Of a DNA stretch of 14,550 nt, positions 1 through 7,028 are shown piece by piece. Origin of the DNA: Sulfolobus sp. UBA167 (GTDB taxonomy: Archaea > Thermoproteota > Thermoprotei_A > Sulfolobales > Sulfolobaceae); NCBI GenBank assembly GCA_002495845.1, contig DAHF01000131.1:16109-30658 (forward strand), written 5' to 3'. Below the pieces are notes generated by a model. The model did no database searches. It worked only from the letters and a program-made list of their open reading frames with translations, and was not told where the DNA came from. Position 1 is the stretch's first letter. The number at the start of each line of letters is the position of its first letter. The translations under genes and the position numbers were made by a program.

Positions 1-257
1 TCCTTGCTGGATATTCCCTTGAATATTTTGAGAAGGTAAAGCGTATTGAACCCGAAGTTGAACTCCTCGTCTACCTCATAGTCCTTAAACGCGGTATTGA
101 GAATCTCTATTGTAGCGAGGGAAATGTGGGCTTTGTCTATTGCAACGAGGCTCATCCCGTTTTGGTCGAACTTGAACGACCCTTCGTCGATCATGTGGCT
201 TAAAACGTCCAAGATAGTCTTGAAATTTGAGGCTTTACCGTAAAGTACTTTGAACAT
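1..257 (-). CDS. pcn3: DNA polymerase sliding clamp subunit PCNA3-like (5' part, cut by window edge)
   Basis: The first 85 codons of a PCNA subunit read leftward off the window. The start is the ATG whose complement is at 255-257, and the product begins MFKVLYGKASNF. The segment AIDKAHISLATIEI, followed by FKDYEVDEEFNFGFNTLYLLKI, fits the N-terminal clamp fold. From memory it resembles Sulfolobus PCNA3 (ALDRAHISL, FKFGFNTQYLMKI) more than PCNA1 or PCNA2. In Sulfolobales, PCNA1, PCNA2 and PCNA3 form one heterotrimeric ring that tethers polymerase, FEN1 and ligase. The other subunit in this window, PCNA1, is encoded at 6276-7028. The gene is divergent from cobB across a 48-nt spacer. The interdomain loop and C-terminal half are outside the window. 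PCNA identity is confident; the subunit number is inferred. Confidence 0.88.
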   Translation of the reverse strand, partial: MFKVLYGKASNFKTILDVLSHMIDEGSFKFDQNGMSLVAIDKAHISLATIEILNTAFKDYEVDEEFNFGFNTLYLLKIFKGISSK

Positions 258-264
258 GGTAACC

Positions 265-275
265 TATATTAAAAT
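265..275 (+). promoter_or_regulatory. Putative TATA box for cobB
   Basis: TATATTAAAAT lies about 36 nt upstream of the cobB ATG. It would place the transcription start near 296 and leave a very short leader. It shares the 48-nt intergenic spacer with the opposing clamp promoter. Confidence 0.4.
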
Positions 276-283
276 ATTCAGGA

Positions 284-292
284 TAGTTTTAA
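284..292 (-). promoter_or_regulatory. Putative TATA box for the PCNA3-like gene
   Basis: The minus strand reads CTTAAAACT here, centred about 31 nt upstream of the clamp start codon at 257. That spacing fits a leaderless Sulfolobales transcript. Assigned from AT-rich sequence and spacing only. Confidence 0.4.
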
Positions 293-305
293 GGTTGAAA
301 GACAC

Positions 306-1601
306 ATGAAAAGGTTCATCATAGCTTCAGACCGTAGCGGTTCGGGAAAGACGACCATCACATCTGGCATAGTCAGGGCGATATCCAAGAGAATGAGGGT
401 AAGGGCTTTCAAGGCTGGGCCTGACTTCATAGACCCGGGATACCTCACTAAGGCATCTAGAGAGGCATCAATCAACTTGGACCTCTGGATGATGGGAGAT
501 CAAGGCGTTATCAATTCCCTGTCAAAGTACTCAAGGGGTTACGACGTGTCTATCATAGAGGGAGTTATGGGATTATACGACGGTATTAACACTGATTATA
601 GCACTGCTAGCTTATCTAAGGTGACAAAGACCCCCGTGGTTCTTGTGATAAACTGTAGTAACGTCAGCTCTACTGTAGGTGCAATAATTCAAGGCTTGAG
701 AAGTTACGGGAATGTGGACGTTAGAGGGGTAATATTCAACAAGGTAGGATCGGAGACCCACTACAACTACTGCAAGAGCTCGGTTCCAGACGGTGTGAAG
801 GTCCTCGGGAGAATCCCTTTCTCGAGGGATCTGGAAGTAAACACCAGACATCTAGGTCTAGTCACAGTTGAGGACAACCAAGGGGTAGAGATGATCATAG
901 AGAGGGCTTCTAGACTCGTAGAGGATAACGTAGACCTTGAGTCGCTCCTCGACTTAGCGGAGTCAGATTCCCTTCCGGAATCCAAGGATGACTTAAACGA
1001 GACATCTAGGAGCACCCTAGCGGTAGCGTATGACGAAGCGTTCTCCTTTTACTACAAGGAAAACTTGGACTTGCTAAGGAGGAGATATAACTTGGTTTTC
1101 TTCAGCCCGCTTGAGAACGAGGAAGTGAGAAACGCTGACGCGGTCTACATAGGTGGAGGATATCCAGAGCTACACATGGAATTGCTAGAACGCAATTTCG
1201 TCACTAAGAAATGGATAAAGGAGTCCGCAATGAGAGAAGTCCCTATCTTAGCAGAGTGTGGAGGGATGATGTACCTCTCTTCCTCTTTAGTTGGGGATAG
1301 GAAATACATGATGGCAGAAGTCTTCGACATAGAGATAAAGGTCAAGGATAAGCTTACTATAGGTTACACCAGATTAAGGGCTACGAGAAACGTAGGTCAG
1401 ATAGTCAAAGGTTCTATTCTTCAAGGGCATGAGTTTCACGTCTCCTCGCCTATCTCAGTTGAAGAAAAAGATTTCGCTTTCGAGAACGAGATAGGAAAAG
1501 GGATATTCGAGAAGAGGGACGGTGTCTTAGTTAAAAATACCGTGGGTACTTACTCTCACTTTCACTTCGCTAATTCTGGGACGAAGACTGTTGTCTTCTA
1601 A
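306..1601 (+). CDS. cobB: Cobyrinate a,c-diamide synthase (CobB/CbiA)
   Basis: This 431-residue enzyme should amidate the a and c side chains of (hydrogeno)cobyrinate, using glutamine and ATP, in cobalamin biosynthesis. The N-terminal dethiobiotin-synthetase-like domain has the P-loop SGSGKTT (11-17), GPDFIDPGY (38-46) and EGVMGLYDG (85-93). The C-terminal class I glutaminase domain has GGGYPE (283-288), the nucleophile Cys318 in ILAECGG, GHEFH (374-378) and a terminal His-rich HFHF that would hold the catalytic His. Length is within the usual 430-470 range and all key residues are present. The ATG follows a plausible TATA box. The 3' end overlaps the opposing gene by 32 nt. No other cobalamin gene is in the window, so it appears isolated here. 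Confidence 0.95.
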   Translation: MKRFIIASDRSGSGKTTITSGIVRAISKRMRVRAFKAGPDFIDPGYLTKASREASINLDLWMMGDQGVINSLSKYSRGYDVSIIEGVMGLYDGINTDYSTASLSKVTKTPVVLVINCSNVSSTVGAIIQGLRSYGNVDVRGVIFNKVGSETHYNYCKSSVPDGVKVLGRIPFSRDLEVNTRHLGLVTVEDNQGVEMIIERASRLVEDNVDLESLLDLAESDSLPESKDDLNETSRSTLAVAYDEAFSFYYKENLDLLRRRYNLVFFSPLENEEVRNADAVYIGGGYPELHMELLERNFVTKKWIKESAMREVPILAECGGMMYLSSSLVGDRKYMMAEVFDIEIKVKDKLTIGYTRLRATRNVGQIVKGSILQGHEFHVSSPISVEEKDFAFENEIGKGIFEKRDGVLVKNTVGTYSHFHFANSGTKTVVF

Positions 1602-2343
1602 GCTCTAACCTTTTTACTCTCTCTAGAACGTCCAGCAGTTTGTCTATATCTCTAGTGTATAGTCTAATGTCATAAGGCAATTTTATCGTGTTCGACCTTA
1701 TCTCAACGTACCTCTTCTCCCTGTTCACATTTATGTCAGATGAAGGAAGGTGTCTGGAATGGAGGAAAACACCTGTAGCATCGCTAGCTATCACTCCCTT
1801 CTCAGTTATTCTATATGCTTGTGGTGCCATCACTTGGGACGTCGCTCCTTTCAAAAACTTCCTTGAAATGAATATGTTTGCTAATACCACTGCATCTAAG
1901 GACAGGAAGAAAGCTAGGAACAAGTCAAGGTGATTTGACCCGAACATCGTCCTGTATCTGTCAAATACTACGTCATAAATTATCAATACCACAACAAGGT
2001 AACCTACAAGGTAAAGCATGGAATAGCCGTTTCTCTTCAGCATCTGCTTGTAGATCTTCATGTATTCTTCGTCCTTGTTCATCATTTCCCTGGCGTTCTT
2101 CTCCTCGTATATAGTCTTAGACTTCATTATTTCCCCCATGTATTTCCTTTCCCTCAGCATTGGGTTGCTTCTGAACGTGAGTAGTGACGTGAGTGACAAC
2201 GATATAGCGAGGTAAATGATGTAACCTAAGATGTAATATTGAGGGAAGAAGCTAATCAGGGCTGAAATGAAAATGACCGAGAACTGTGAAAGTGCTATGA
2301 ATCTCCAATTACTGTACGGATTACTGCCGTATCCTAATGACAT
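1570..2343 (-). CDS. Four-helix membrane protein, possibly DUF2208-like, function unknown
   Basis: This is a 257-residue protein I cannot assign to a function. It has two hydrophobic hairpins, at about residues 16-57 and 107-159, giving four membrane helices. A charged cytoplasmic segment (60-105, KYMGEIMKSKTIYEEK...) separates them. After the last helix a soluble C-terminal domain (about 170-245) shows alternating beta-type stretches (YRITEKGVIASD, KRYVEIRSNTIKLPY) and an amphipathic end helix, reminiscent of bacterial PH-like or DUF2208 architectures. That resemblance is from memory and is weak. The gene is convergent with cobB (32-nt overlap) and divergent from the glycoprotein gene at 2382. 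Its TATA-like box falls in the 38-nt divergent spacer. Confidence 0.75.
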   Translation of the reverse strand: MSLGYGSNPYSNWRFIALSQFSVIFISALISFFPQYYILGYIIYLAISLSLTSLLTFRSNPMLRERKYMGEIMKSKTIYEEKNAREMMNKDEEYMKIYKQMLKRNGYSMLYLVGYLVVVLIIYDVVFDRYRTMFGSNHLDLFLAFFLSLDAVVLANIFISRKFLKGATSQVMAPQAYRITEKGVIASDATGVFLHSRHLPSSDINVNREKRYVEIRSNTIKLPYDIRLYTRDIDKLLDVLERVKRLELRRQQSSSQN

Positions 2344-2381
2344 CAGTATAAACTATAACCCGTACCTATTAAATATACTTT
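2344..2381. promoter_or_regulatory. Compact divergent promoter region
   Basis: The 38-nt spacer holds two TATA-like boxes in opposite orientation. TATAAACT (2346-2353, plus) is about 29-36 nt before the GTG at 2382. TATATTTAAT (complement of 2366-2376, minus) is about 23-33 nt before the ATG at 2343. Each box lies close to the transcription start of the other gene, so simultaneous initiation on both strands would be sterically difficult. Confidence 0.45.
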
Positions 2382-2924
2382 GTGAAGACAGTCTTAATTA
2401 TTTCCCTCATCCTCTTTTTGTTGTTCAGCACAGCGACGTCTTTCTCAGGGAACTCGCCATTAGCTTTCACGTATTCTGAGTCAAGACAGACGGACGTGGC
2501 TAACTACTTGTTGAACTTCACGTTCCAGGAGGAATCCAATGTTCCAGTTATCTTTAATGTATCTTCCTCCCTTGAGGGAGTTGTCGTTTCATTTAATTAT
2601 AGCTTGATTAACGTTACGCTTTCCCCTCAATCTATCTCAATGGAAAATGATAGGAGTATCTTGATACCTTACTACACACTCCCTTCTAATTTAACTCCGC
2701 TTAAGGTAAAATTGAAGTCTGAAGATCTAAACGGCACTTTAACAGTGAAAGTTATACAGCCACACGTAAACATAACTTCCTTTATAGAGAACAGCACGAA
2801 CCACACAACTTCTCCTCATCAATCTGAAAGGCAAGCAGACTTCAATGATCATTATCTGGTTCTTCTATTCATAATTCCTCTTATTGTTTATATCTTATTA
2901 GTCTATGTTAATAAGCGTAAGTAA
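2382..2924 (+). CDS. Secreted, C-terminally membrane-anchored glycoprotein, function unknown
   Basis: This 180-residue protein begins at a GTG (MKTVLIISLILFLLF). It has an N-terminal signal peptide or anchor (about 3-20), a beta-type extracellular domain, and a C-terminal membrane helix (about 157-176) followed by NKRK, which predicts the bulk outside the cell. I count nine N-X-S/T sequons (NFT, NVS, NYS, NVT, NLT, NGT, NIT, NST, NHT) between the hydrophobic ends. That is dense, as in heavily glycosylated Sulfolobales surface proteins. No family is recognised. The start fits leaderless transcription from the box at 2346-2353. It is unlikely to be part of the riboflavin operon because a separate TATA box precedes ribB. 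Confidence 0.8.
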   Translation: MKTVLIISLILFLLFSTATSFSGNSPLAFTYSESRQTDVANYLLNFTFQEESNVPVIFNVSSSLEGVVVSFNYSLINVTLSPQSISMENDRSILIPYYTLPSNLTPLKVKLKSEDLNGTLTVKVIQPHVNITSFIENSTNHTTSPHQSERQADFNDHYLVLLFIIPLIVYILLVYVNKRK

Positions 2925-2929
2925 ATACG

Positions 2930-2940
2930 CTTTTATATTT
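2930..2940 (+). promoter_or_regulatory. Putative TATA box of the riboflavin operon
   Basis: CTTTTATATTT is centred about 25 nt upstream of the ribB ATG at 2960. This is the spacing of a leaderless Sulfolobales promoter. No clear palindromic operator is visible in the 35-nt gap. Confidence 0.5.
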
Positions 2941-2959
2941 TTACACACATACTCTGCTG

Positions 2960-3622
2960 ATGAACAGAGAGAACTTGAGGAACACCCTTCTTTCAGGTCT
3001 TCCCGTAATGGTATACGACTTCGATGGAAGGGAGGAAGAGGTAGACATGGTTTTTTACGCAGGTTCAGTGACGTGGAAGAGCGTTTACACGCTTAGGAAG
3101 GAAGCTGGAGGTCTAATATGCTATGTGACCGGAAAAGAGGAAGGTACGAAGCTTGGGCTAGGTCTGATCACGGATGAACTGAGGAATTATCAGAAGTACT
3201 CTAAGTTAGTCAAGAGGCCAGTTTACGGGGACGAACCTGCTTTTGCGATGTGGGTGAACCACATGAGTACCAGGACGGGAATATCGGATGAGGACAGGGC
3301 TAAGACAATATTAGAGCTCCATAAGACTGTAGAGCTGATACGTAAGGACGAAGCTTCTGCAAGGGAGAAGTTCTTCAATGAGTTCATGGCTCCGGGTCAC
3401 GTTCCTGTGTTGCTTTCCAGAGGTTTGGAAAAACGTAGGGGGCACACCGAATTGACTTCCTCTTTGATGGAATACCTAGGCCTTGAGAAGAGCGTGGTGA
3501 TAGCTGAAATGCTAGATGAAAGGTATAGCATGAAGAGGGAGAAAGCCGAAAATTTCGCTAAGAGCAACGGAATACCTTTCATAACTGGGAAAGAAATACT
3601 TGAGGTAGTTAAGGTTGCGTAA
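2960..3622 (+). CDS. ribB: 3,4-dihydroxy-2-butanone 4-phosphate synthase
   Basis: This 220-residue enzyme converts ribulose 5-phosphate to formate plus the four-carbon unit used by lumazine synthase. The acidic loop YDFDGREEEVDM (19-30) matches the DxDxRExExD metal and substrate site. Further conserved elements are TGISDEDRAKTI (106-117), GHVPVL with His147, RRGHTEL (159-165) and IAEMLDE (181-187, the usual CEIM region). Length agrees with stand-alone archaeal RibB, with no fused GTP cyclohydrolase II, as expected where ArfA starts the pathway. It is the first gene of the five-gene operon, and ribC starts within its last 8 nt. The ATG at 2960 is 20-30 nt downstream of a TATA box. Confidence 0.95.
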   Translation: MNRENLRNTLLSGLPVMVYDFDGREEEVDMVFYAGSVTWKSVYTLRKEAGGLICYVTGKEEGTKLGLGLITDELRNYQKYSKLVKRPVYGDEPAFAMWVNHMSTRTGISDEDRAKTILELHKTVELIRKDEASAREKFFNEFMAPGHVPVLLSRGLEKRRGHTELTSSLMEYLGLEKSVVIAEMLDERYSMKREKAENFAKSNGIPFITGKEILEVVKVA

Positions 3623-4079
3623 GTACGGCGTGGCTGACACTACGTTCTCTAGGGTGAACATGGGGGACATAGCGGAGAAAACAATAATGAAAGAGGACAA
3701 CGACTGCGAAATTAAGAGATATACAGTACCCGGAATAAAGGATCTCCCTGTAGCAGCTAAGAAGTTAATAGACTCAGGATGTGACGGAGTGATTACCTTG
3801 GGATGGGTAGGAAAGACCCAACTTGACAAGTACAGCTACATATCGTCCAGCATAGGTCTCATCATGGTTCAGATCTTGACGTCGAAGCACGTGATAGACG
3901 TAACTGTCCATGAAGAGGAAGCTGAACATCCAGACGACCTAGTGAGGATAGCTGAGGACAGAGCTACTAAACACGCAAGGAACCTTGTGAGGCTTCTAAG
4001 GGACGGAGAAAGCTCTTTAAGAAAATACGCGGGAAAAGGATTGAGACAGGGATACGAAAATGCAGGAGAGCTCGATTAA
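3615..4079 (+). CDS. ribC: Archaeal riboflavin synthase (RibC type)
   Basis: This 154-residue protein dismutates 6,7-dimethyl-8-ribityllumazine to riboflavin. It is the archaeal enzyme, unrelated to bacterial RibE but homologous to lumazine synthase. Seen: ADTTFSRVNMGD (7-18), TVPGIKDLPVAAKKL (37-51), SSIGLIMVQILTSKHVIDV (78-95), HEEEAEHPDDL and the C-terminal GKGLRQGYENAG, all typical of the Methanocaldococcus RibC family. The start is a TTG at 3615, overlapping ribB by 8 nt. No in-frame ATG lies nearby before the conserved GVADTTF, so TTG is the sensible choice and implies translational coupling. It overlaps ribH by 20 nt. Confidence 0.95.
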   Translation: MRKYGVADTTFSRVNMGDIAEKTIMKEDNDCEIKRYTVPGIKDLPVAAKKLIDSGCDGVITLGWVGKTQLDKYSYISSSIGLIMVQILTSKHVIDVTVHEEEAEHPDDLVRIAEDRATKHARNLVRLLRDGESSLRKYAGKGLRQGYENAGELD

Positions 4080-4524
4080 TCTAGGAATAGTCGTGGCAGA
4101 CTTCAACTACGACATAACATACCTTATGCTACAGAAGGCTATATCTCACGCCAAGTTTCTAGGAGCCAACGTGAAGATAGTCTTCAAGGTCCCAGGAAGT
4201 TACGACATACCTTTGGCGGTGAAGAAAATCTTGGAGAAGGTCGATGTAGATGCTGTCGTGACTCTCGGTGCAGTGATAAGAGGAGAGACCAAGCATGATG
4301 AGATCATAGGTTCTCAGACCGCCAGGCTGATAGCCGACATATCAATTCAGCAAGGAAAGCCGGTGACCTTAGGCATAATAGGCCCTGGTGCAACCCACGA
4401 ACAAGCAGTAGAGAGAATAGAAGAGTACGCTAACAGAGCAGTAGAGTCTGCAGTAAAGCTTGCTTTAAGGTACAAGAAGTTAGAGTCATTACGTGACATT
4501 AAGGAAACGGTGTACATCGAGTGA
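4060..4524 (+). CDS. ribH: 6,7-dimethyl-8-ribityllumazine synthase
   Basis: RibH condenses 5-amino-6-ribitylamino-uracil with the RibB product to make lumazine. The 154-residue sequence has the substrate-binding DFN (14-16), VPGSYDIPLA (44-53), GAVIRGETKHDEI (70-82, with the catalytic-region His79) and GPGATHEQAVER, which is standard for the family. The ATG at 4060 lies inside the end of ribC. The stop shares GTGA with the start of arfA (GTG 4521, TGA 4522-4524). Compared with ribC next door, the shared VPG-x-x-D-[IL]-P-[LV]-A core shows that the two are paralogues. Confidence 0.96.
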   Translation: MQESSINLGIVVADFNYDITYLMLQKAISHAKFLGANVKIVFKVPGSYDIPLAVKKILEKVDVDAVVTLGAVIRGETKHDEIIGSQTARLIADISIQQGKPVTLGIIGPGATHEQAVERIEEYANRAVESAVKLALRYKKLESLRDIKETVYIE

Positions 4525-5225
4525 AAGTCTTCGCGGTGGAATTACATCATTACAGAGAGTGGACTGAAACACTGGGTTATGACAGGGAATGGAGAATACA
4601 GTTAGCACAATCTAAACTATCTTTTTTCGTGAATAAGCTTTCCCTAAGGATCAACGCATTTCCACTCATGACCAGGATGGACAGATTCCTTATAATAGCT
4701 GATGGAGTGAAGAATTTACATTTTAAGAATTTATTTTCAAAATTAAAGGAGTACTCCCCCGTTGAGTTGAGGGGTTGTCTTGGTTACGGGAAAAACTTCT
4801 TAGAGGCTGAGCAGGTAGCTTCTAAGCGTTTAAACGAGCTGAAGCCCGGGGAGGTAGAAGTCTTGGACTATCCAGACTCCAAGGTCGTCGCAATCCACGC
4901 AGACGTGAATTTCTTCACGGAGTTCACTCAGAGGAGTTCAATTTATTCATCTTATAGGAGAAGCATGGAACTCATGGTCGAGTTACAGCGCATAGCCGAG
5001 GGACACGGAAGCTTGGTCCAGTACTTAGGCGGGGACAACTTCATGATTTTTTCATCGCCTGACGAATTTAGGGGGATTCTTGAAGCACCTCTGAACGATA
5101 TGAAGTTTGGCGTTGGGATCTGCGAGAATCCCAAGTGCGCTGTTTCGAAGGCTACGGAGGCCCTGACTAGGATAAGGGAGACAAGGGACTCCAAATGGAA
5201 GGTAATAGAGAACATAAGACAGTGA
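4521..5225 (+). CDS. arfA: GTP cyclohydrolase III (ArfA)
   Basis: ArfA opens GTP to the formamidopyrimidine FAPy without releasing formate. It is the archaeal entry to riboflavin and to the F420 chromophore. The 234 residues form two tandem GGDEF/cyclase-like palm halves. The C-terminal half has HADVNFFTEFT (126-136), YLGGDNFMIF (168-177) and GVGICENPKCAVSKATEAL (197-215). The N-terminal half repeats this degenerately (TRMDRFLII, GYGKNFLEAEQVA). Family length is about 230-260. It starts with a GTG at 4521 in a GTGA overlap with ribH, which argues for coupling. Its stop codon likewise overlaps a GTG (5222) that probably starts the next gene. Confidence 0.93.
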   Translation: MKVFAVELHHYREWTETLGYDREWRIQLAQSKLSFFVNKLSLRINAFPLMTRMDRFLIIADGVKNLHFKNLFSKLKEYSPVELRGCLGYGKNFLEAEQVASKRLNELKPGEVEVLDYPDSKVVAIHADVNFFTEFTQRSSIYSSYRRSMELMVELQRIAEGHGSLVQYLGGDNFMIFSSPDEFRGILEAPLNDMKFGVGICENPKCAVSKATEALTRIRETRDSKWKVIENIRQ

Positions 5226-6304
5226 ACGTAAGCTCGGGATTGGTAGGAGATTCTCTAGAATGGAAAGAGAACTTCAACTTTGAGGTGGAAGACGGTATAA
5301 TAACTCACATAGGTAACGGTCTAGCAGGTAACGCTTCCGAAATTAGAGGTCTATTGATGCCTTCCTTGGTCAACTTTCACGTCCACAGTGGAGACTACAT
5401 GGTCATGGAAGAAGGGTACAACCTCACAATAAAGGAAGCAGTAGGGGACCCGTTCAGTTTCAAGTATAAAGCCTTCTCGCGCGAGGGATACGACGTCTCA
5501 GCGTCCATTGCGTCTTTCCTCAGGGAATCGTTGAGGTTTGGGGTTAAGACCGTTGTAGACTTTAGGGAGCAGGGGATCAGAGGAAGCAAGATAGCGAAGG
5601 CACTGAAGGGCGGTCCTTTGAATTACTTCGTCTTAGGTAGGCTTGAAGAGGAAGAGTTCTCCAAGGAATCGTTGAGGGAACTGCTGAAATACGCTGATGG
5701 TTACGGTCTTCCCAGCCCGTCGGTGAAATATGACTTCAAGGTTATTAAGGACTTAGTTAAGCTCAGGGCTTCACATTTCGCGGAGACTTTGTCGCAGTGG
5801 CTGAAATACGACCTCGAGAGCTTCATGGCAGACTTCTCTCCGTCTTTTCTAGTCCATGGCGTTTGGCTGAGCGAAGACGAAATGAGGACGCTGGCGGAAA
5901 ACAACGTCCCTTTGGTGATGTGTCCAAGGAGCAACATGTGGTTCTCGGTGGGCATACCCAAAGTGGACTTAGCCATAGACTCTCAAGTCAAGGTTTTCTT
6001 TGGGACTGACAACGGTGCGTGGATGAGCCCAAACCTGTGGAAGGACATGGAGTTAGCCCTTGTCATATCGAGGACTAGGAAGCCGGGGTCTGACTACTCC
6101 AAAAAAATACTCGAAGGTTCCACTATCATGCCCTCCAACTTCTTGGGAGTCAAGAACGGAGTGAAGGAAGGTACACCGCTTTCAATGCTAAACGTGATAG
6201 ACGATGAGAACTCTGGAATAAAAATATCAAAAAATAAATACATGGCAATTATAAAAAGAGCTGGGGACTATATTATCAGATCACAGGAGCTATCCAGACA
6301 GTGA
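5222..6304 (+). CDS. MtaD/SsnA-like amidohydrolase (deaminase type) of the riboflavin operon
   Basis: This metal-dependent amidohydrolase has 360 residues from the GTG at 5222; an ATG at 5195 would add nine. I prefer 5222 because it makes the same GTGA overlap (stop of arfA at 5223-5225) seen at ribH/arfA. Motifs, numbered from 5222: NFHVHSGD (His53, His55), SHFAET (His185, Glu188), LVHGVWLS (His212), CPRSNMW and FFGTDNGA (Asp263). The HxxE pair, CPxSN and GTD order are those of the deaminase branch (SsnA, MtaD, chlorohydrolases), not of dihydroorotases. The last-gene position in ribB-ribC-ribH-arfA suggests a role in that pathway, possibly pyrimidine deamination or FAPy deformylation. This is inferred from context only. 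The 3' end overlaps pcna1 by 29 nt, tail to tail. Confidence 0.87.
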   Translation: MNVSSGLVGDSLEWKENFNFEVEDGIITHIGNGLAGNASEIRGLLMPSLVNFHVHSGDYMVMEEGYNLTIKEAVGDPFSFKYKAFSREGYDVSASIASFLRESLRFGVKTVVDFREQGIRGSKIAKALKGGPLNYFVLGRLEEEEFSKESLRELLKYADGYGLPSPSVKYDFKVIKDLVKLRASHFAETLSQWLKYDLESFMADFSPSFLVHGVWLSEDEMRTLAENNVPLVMCPRSNMWFSVGIPKVDLAIDSQVKVFFGTDNGAWMSPNLWKDMELALVISRTRKPGSDYSKKILEGSTIMPSNFLGVKNGVKEGTPLSMLNVIDDENSGIKISKNKYMAIIKRAGDYIIRSQELSRQ

Positions 6305-7028
6305 TCTGCCCTCCGGCGTCAGCCTCTCCTCTCATCTTGAGGGGTATGTTTGTACCTAACTCCACGTCTATGTTCGAGAAGCTAGACGTCACGCTAGACG
6401 CTTCCTTCAATAGTTCAACCCTGAACTTGGATTCAGCGTTGTCTATGACCTCAATATACTTTAGGGGTTTGTCCTTCCTCATGACCGCGTTGTATTCCTT
6501 ACCTTCTTCTGATGAAGAGAAGACGACTTCTTCTCCCTCTCCTTTGATAACGACTTCCTCACCCACGATAGATGAATCGCCTACGACCAACTCAAGGATT
6601 TTCGAGTCCAAGGACAACTTGACTGTGGGCGAGACCTTCGGCTCTCCCCCGTCGCTGACCTCACCTTTCTTGGAAGAGACGTAAATGTTGCTCTTAGTCC
6701 CTAACTTGCTGTCTTTGACAGTTATCCTCATTCCCGAGTCTGTCTCTGAAACCTCCACAGATGCAGTCCTGCTCTTCGCTTTGCTCAGAATTTTCCTCAG
6801 CGACGCTAAATTCAGCTCTACGGATAACGGCTTTTCTATCTCGTAAGACGAGAAATATGTCTTAGGGACGTTTAGTATGACCATCATTGACTTTGTGTCG
6901 GGCTCCACGTACCTCCCGTTGATTCCATCCTCAGTTAGATTTATGGTGATCGAGTCCGTTGCCTTAGACAAGGCGACTATTAAATCGTTGAAGTCCTTTG
7001 CACTAGGGTAAGTGAAAGAGAAGGTCAT
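6276..7028 (-). CDS. pcn1: DNA polymerase sliding clamp subunit PCNA1-like
   Basis: A complete 250-residue PCNA subunit. N-terminal MTFSFTYPSAKDFNDLI, SITINLTEDGINGRYV, LRKILSKAKSRTASVEVSET, KDKPLKYIEV and the C-terminal GGQITVWIAPVI resemble Sulfolobus PCNA1 as I remember it (NFTEDGI, KKILSKAS, MKDKPLKEL, FWIAPRL). PCNA1 contacts PCNA2 and then PCNA3 to close the ring, and interacts preferentially with FEN1. The ATG shares ATGA with the rpo13 stop. A purine-rich GGGGAGG lies only 1 nt before the ATG, too close for an ordinary ribosome binding site, so termination-reinitiation is more likely. It is the last gene of the HerA-like/rpo13/pcna1 operon and converges on the amidohydrolase gene. Confidence 0.93.
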   Translation of the reverse strand: MTFSFTYPSAKDFNDLIVALSKATDSITINLTEDGINGRYVEPDTKSMMVILNVPKTYFSSYEIEKPLSVELNLASLRKILSKAKSRTASVEVSETDSGMRITVKDSKLGTKSNIYVSSKKGEVSDGGEPKVSPTVKLSLDSKILELVVGDSSIVGEEVVIKGEGEEVVFSSSEEGKEYNAVMRKDKPLKYIEVIDNAESKFRVELLKEASSVTSSFSNIDVELGTNIPLKMRGEADAGGQITVWIAPVI

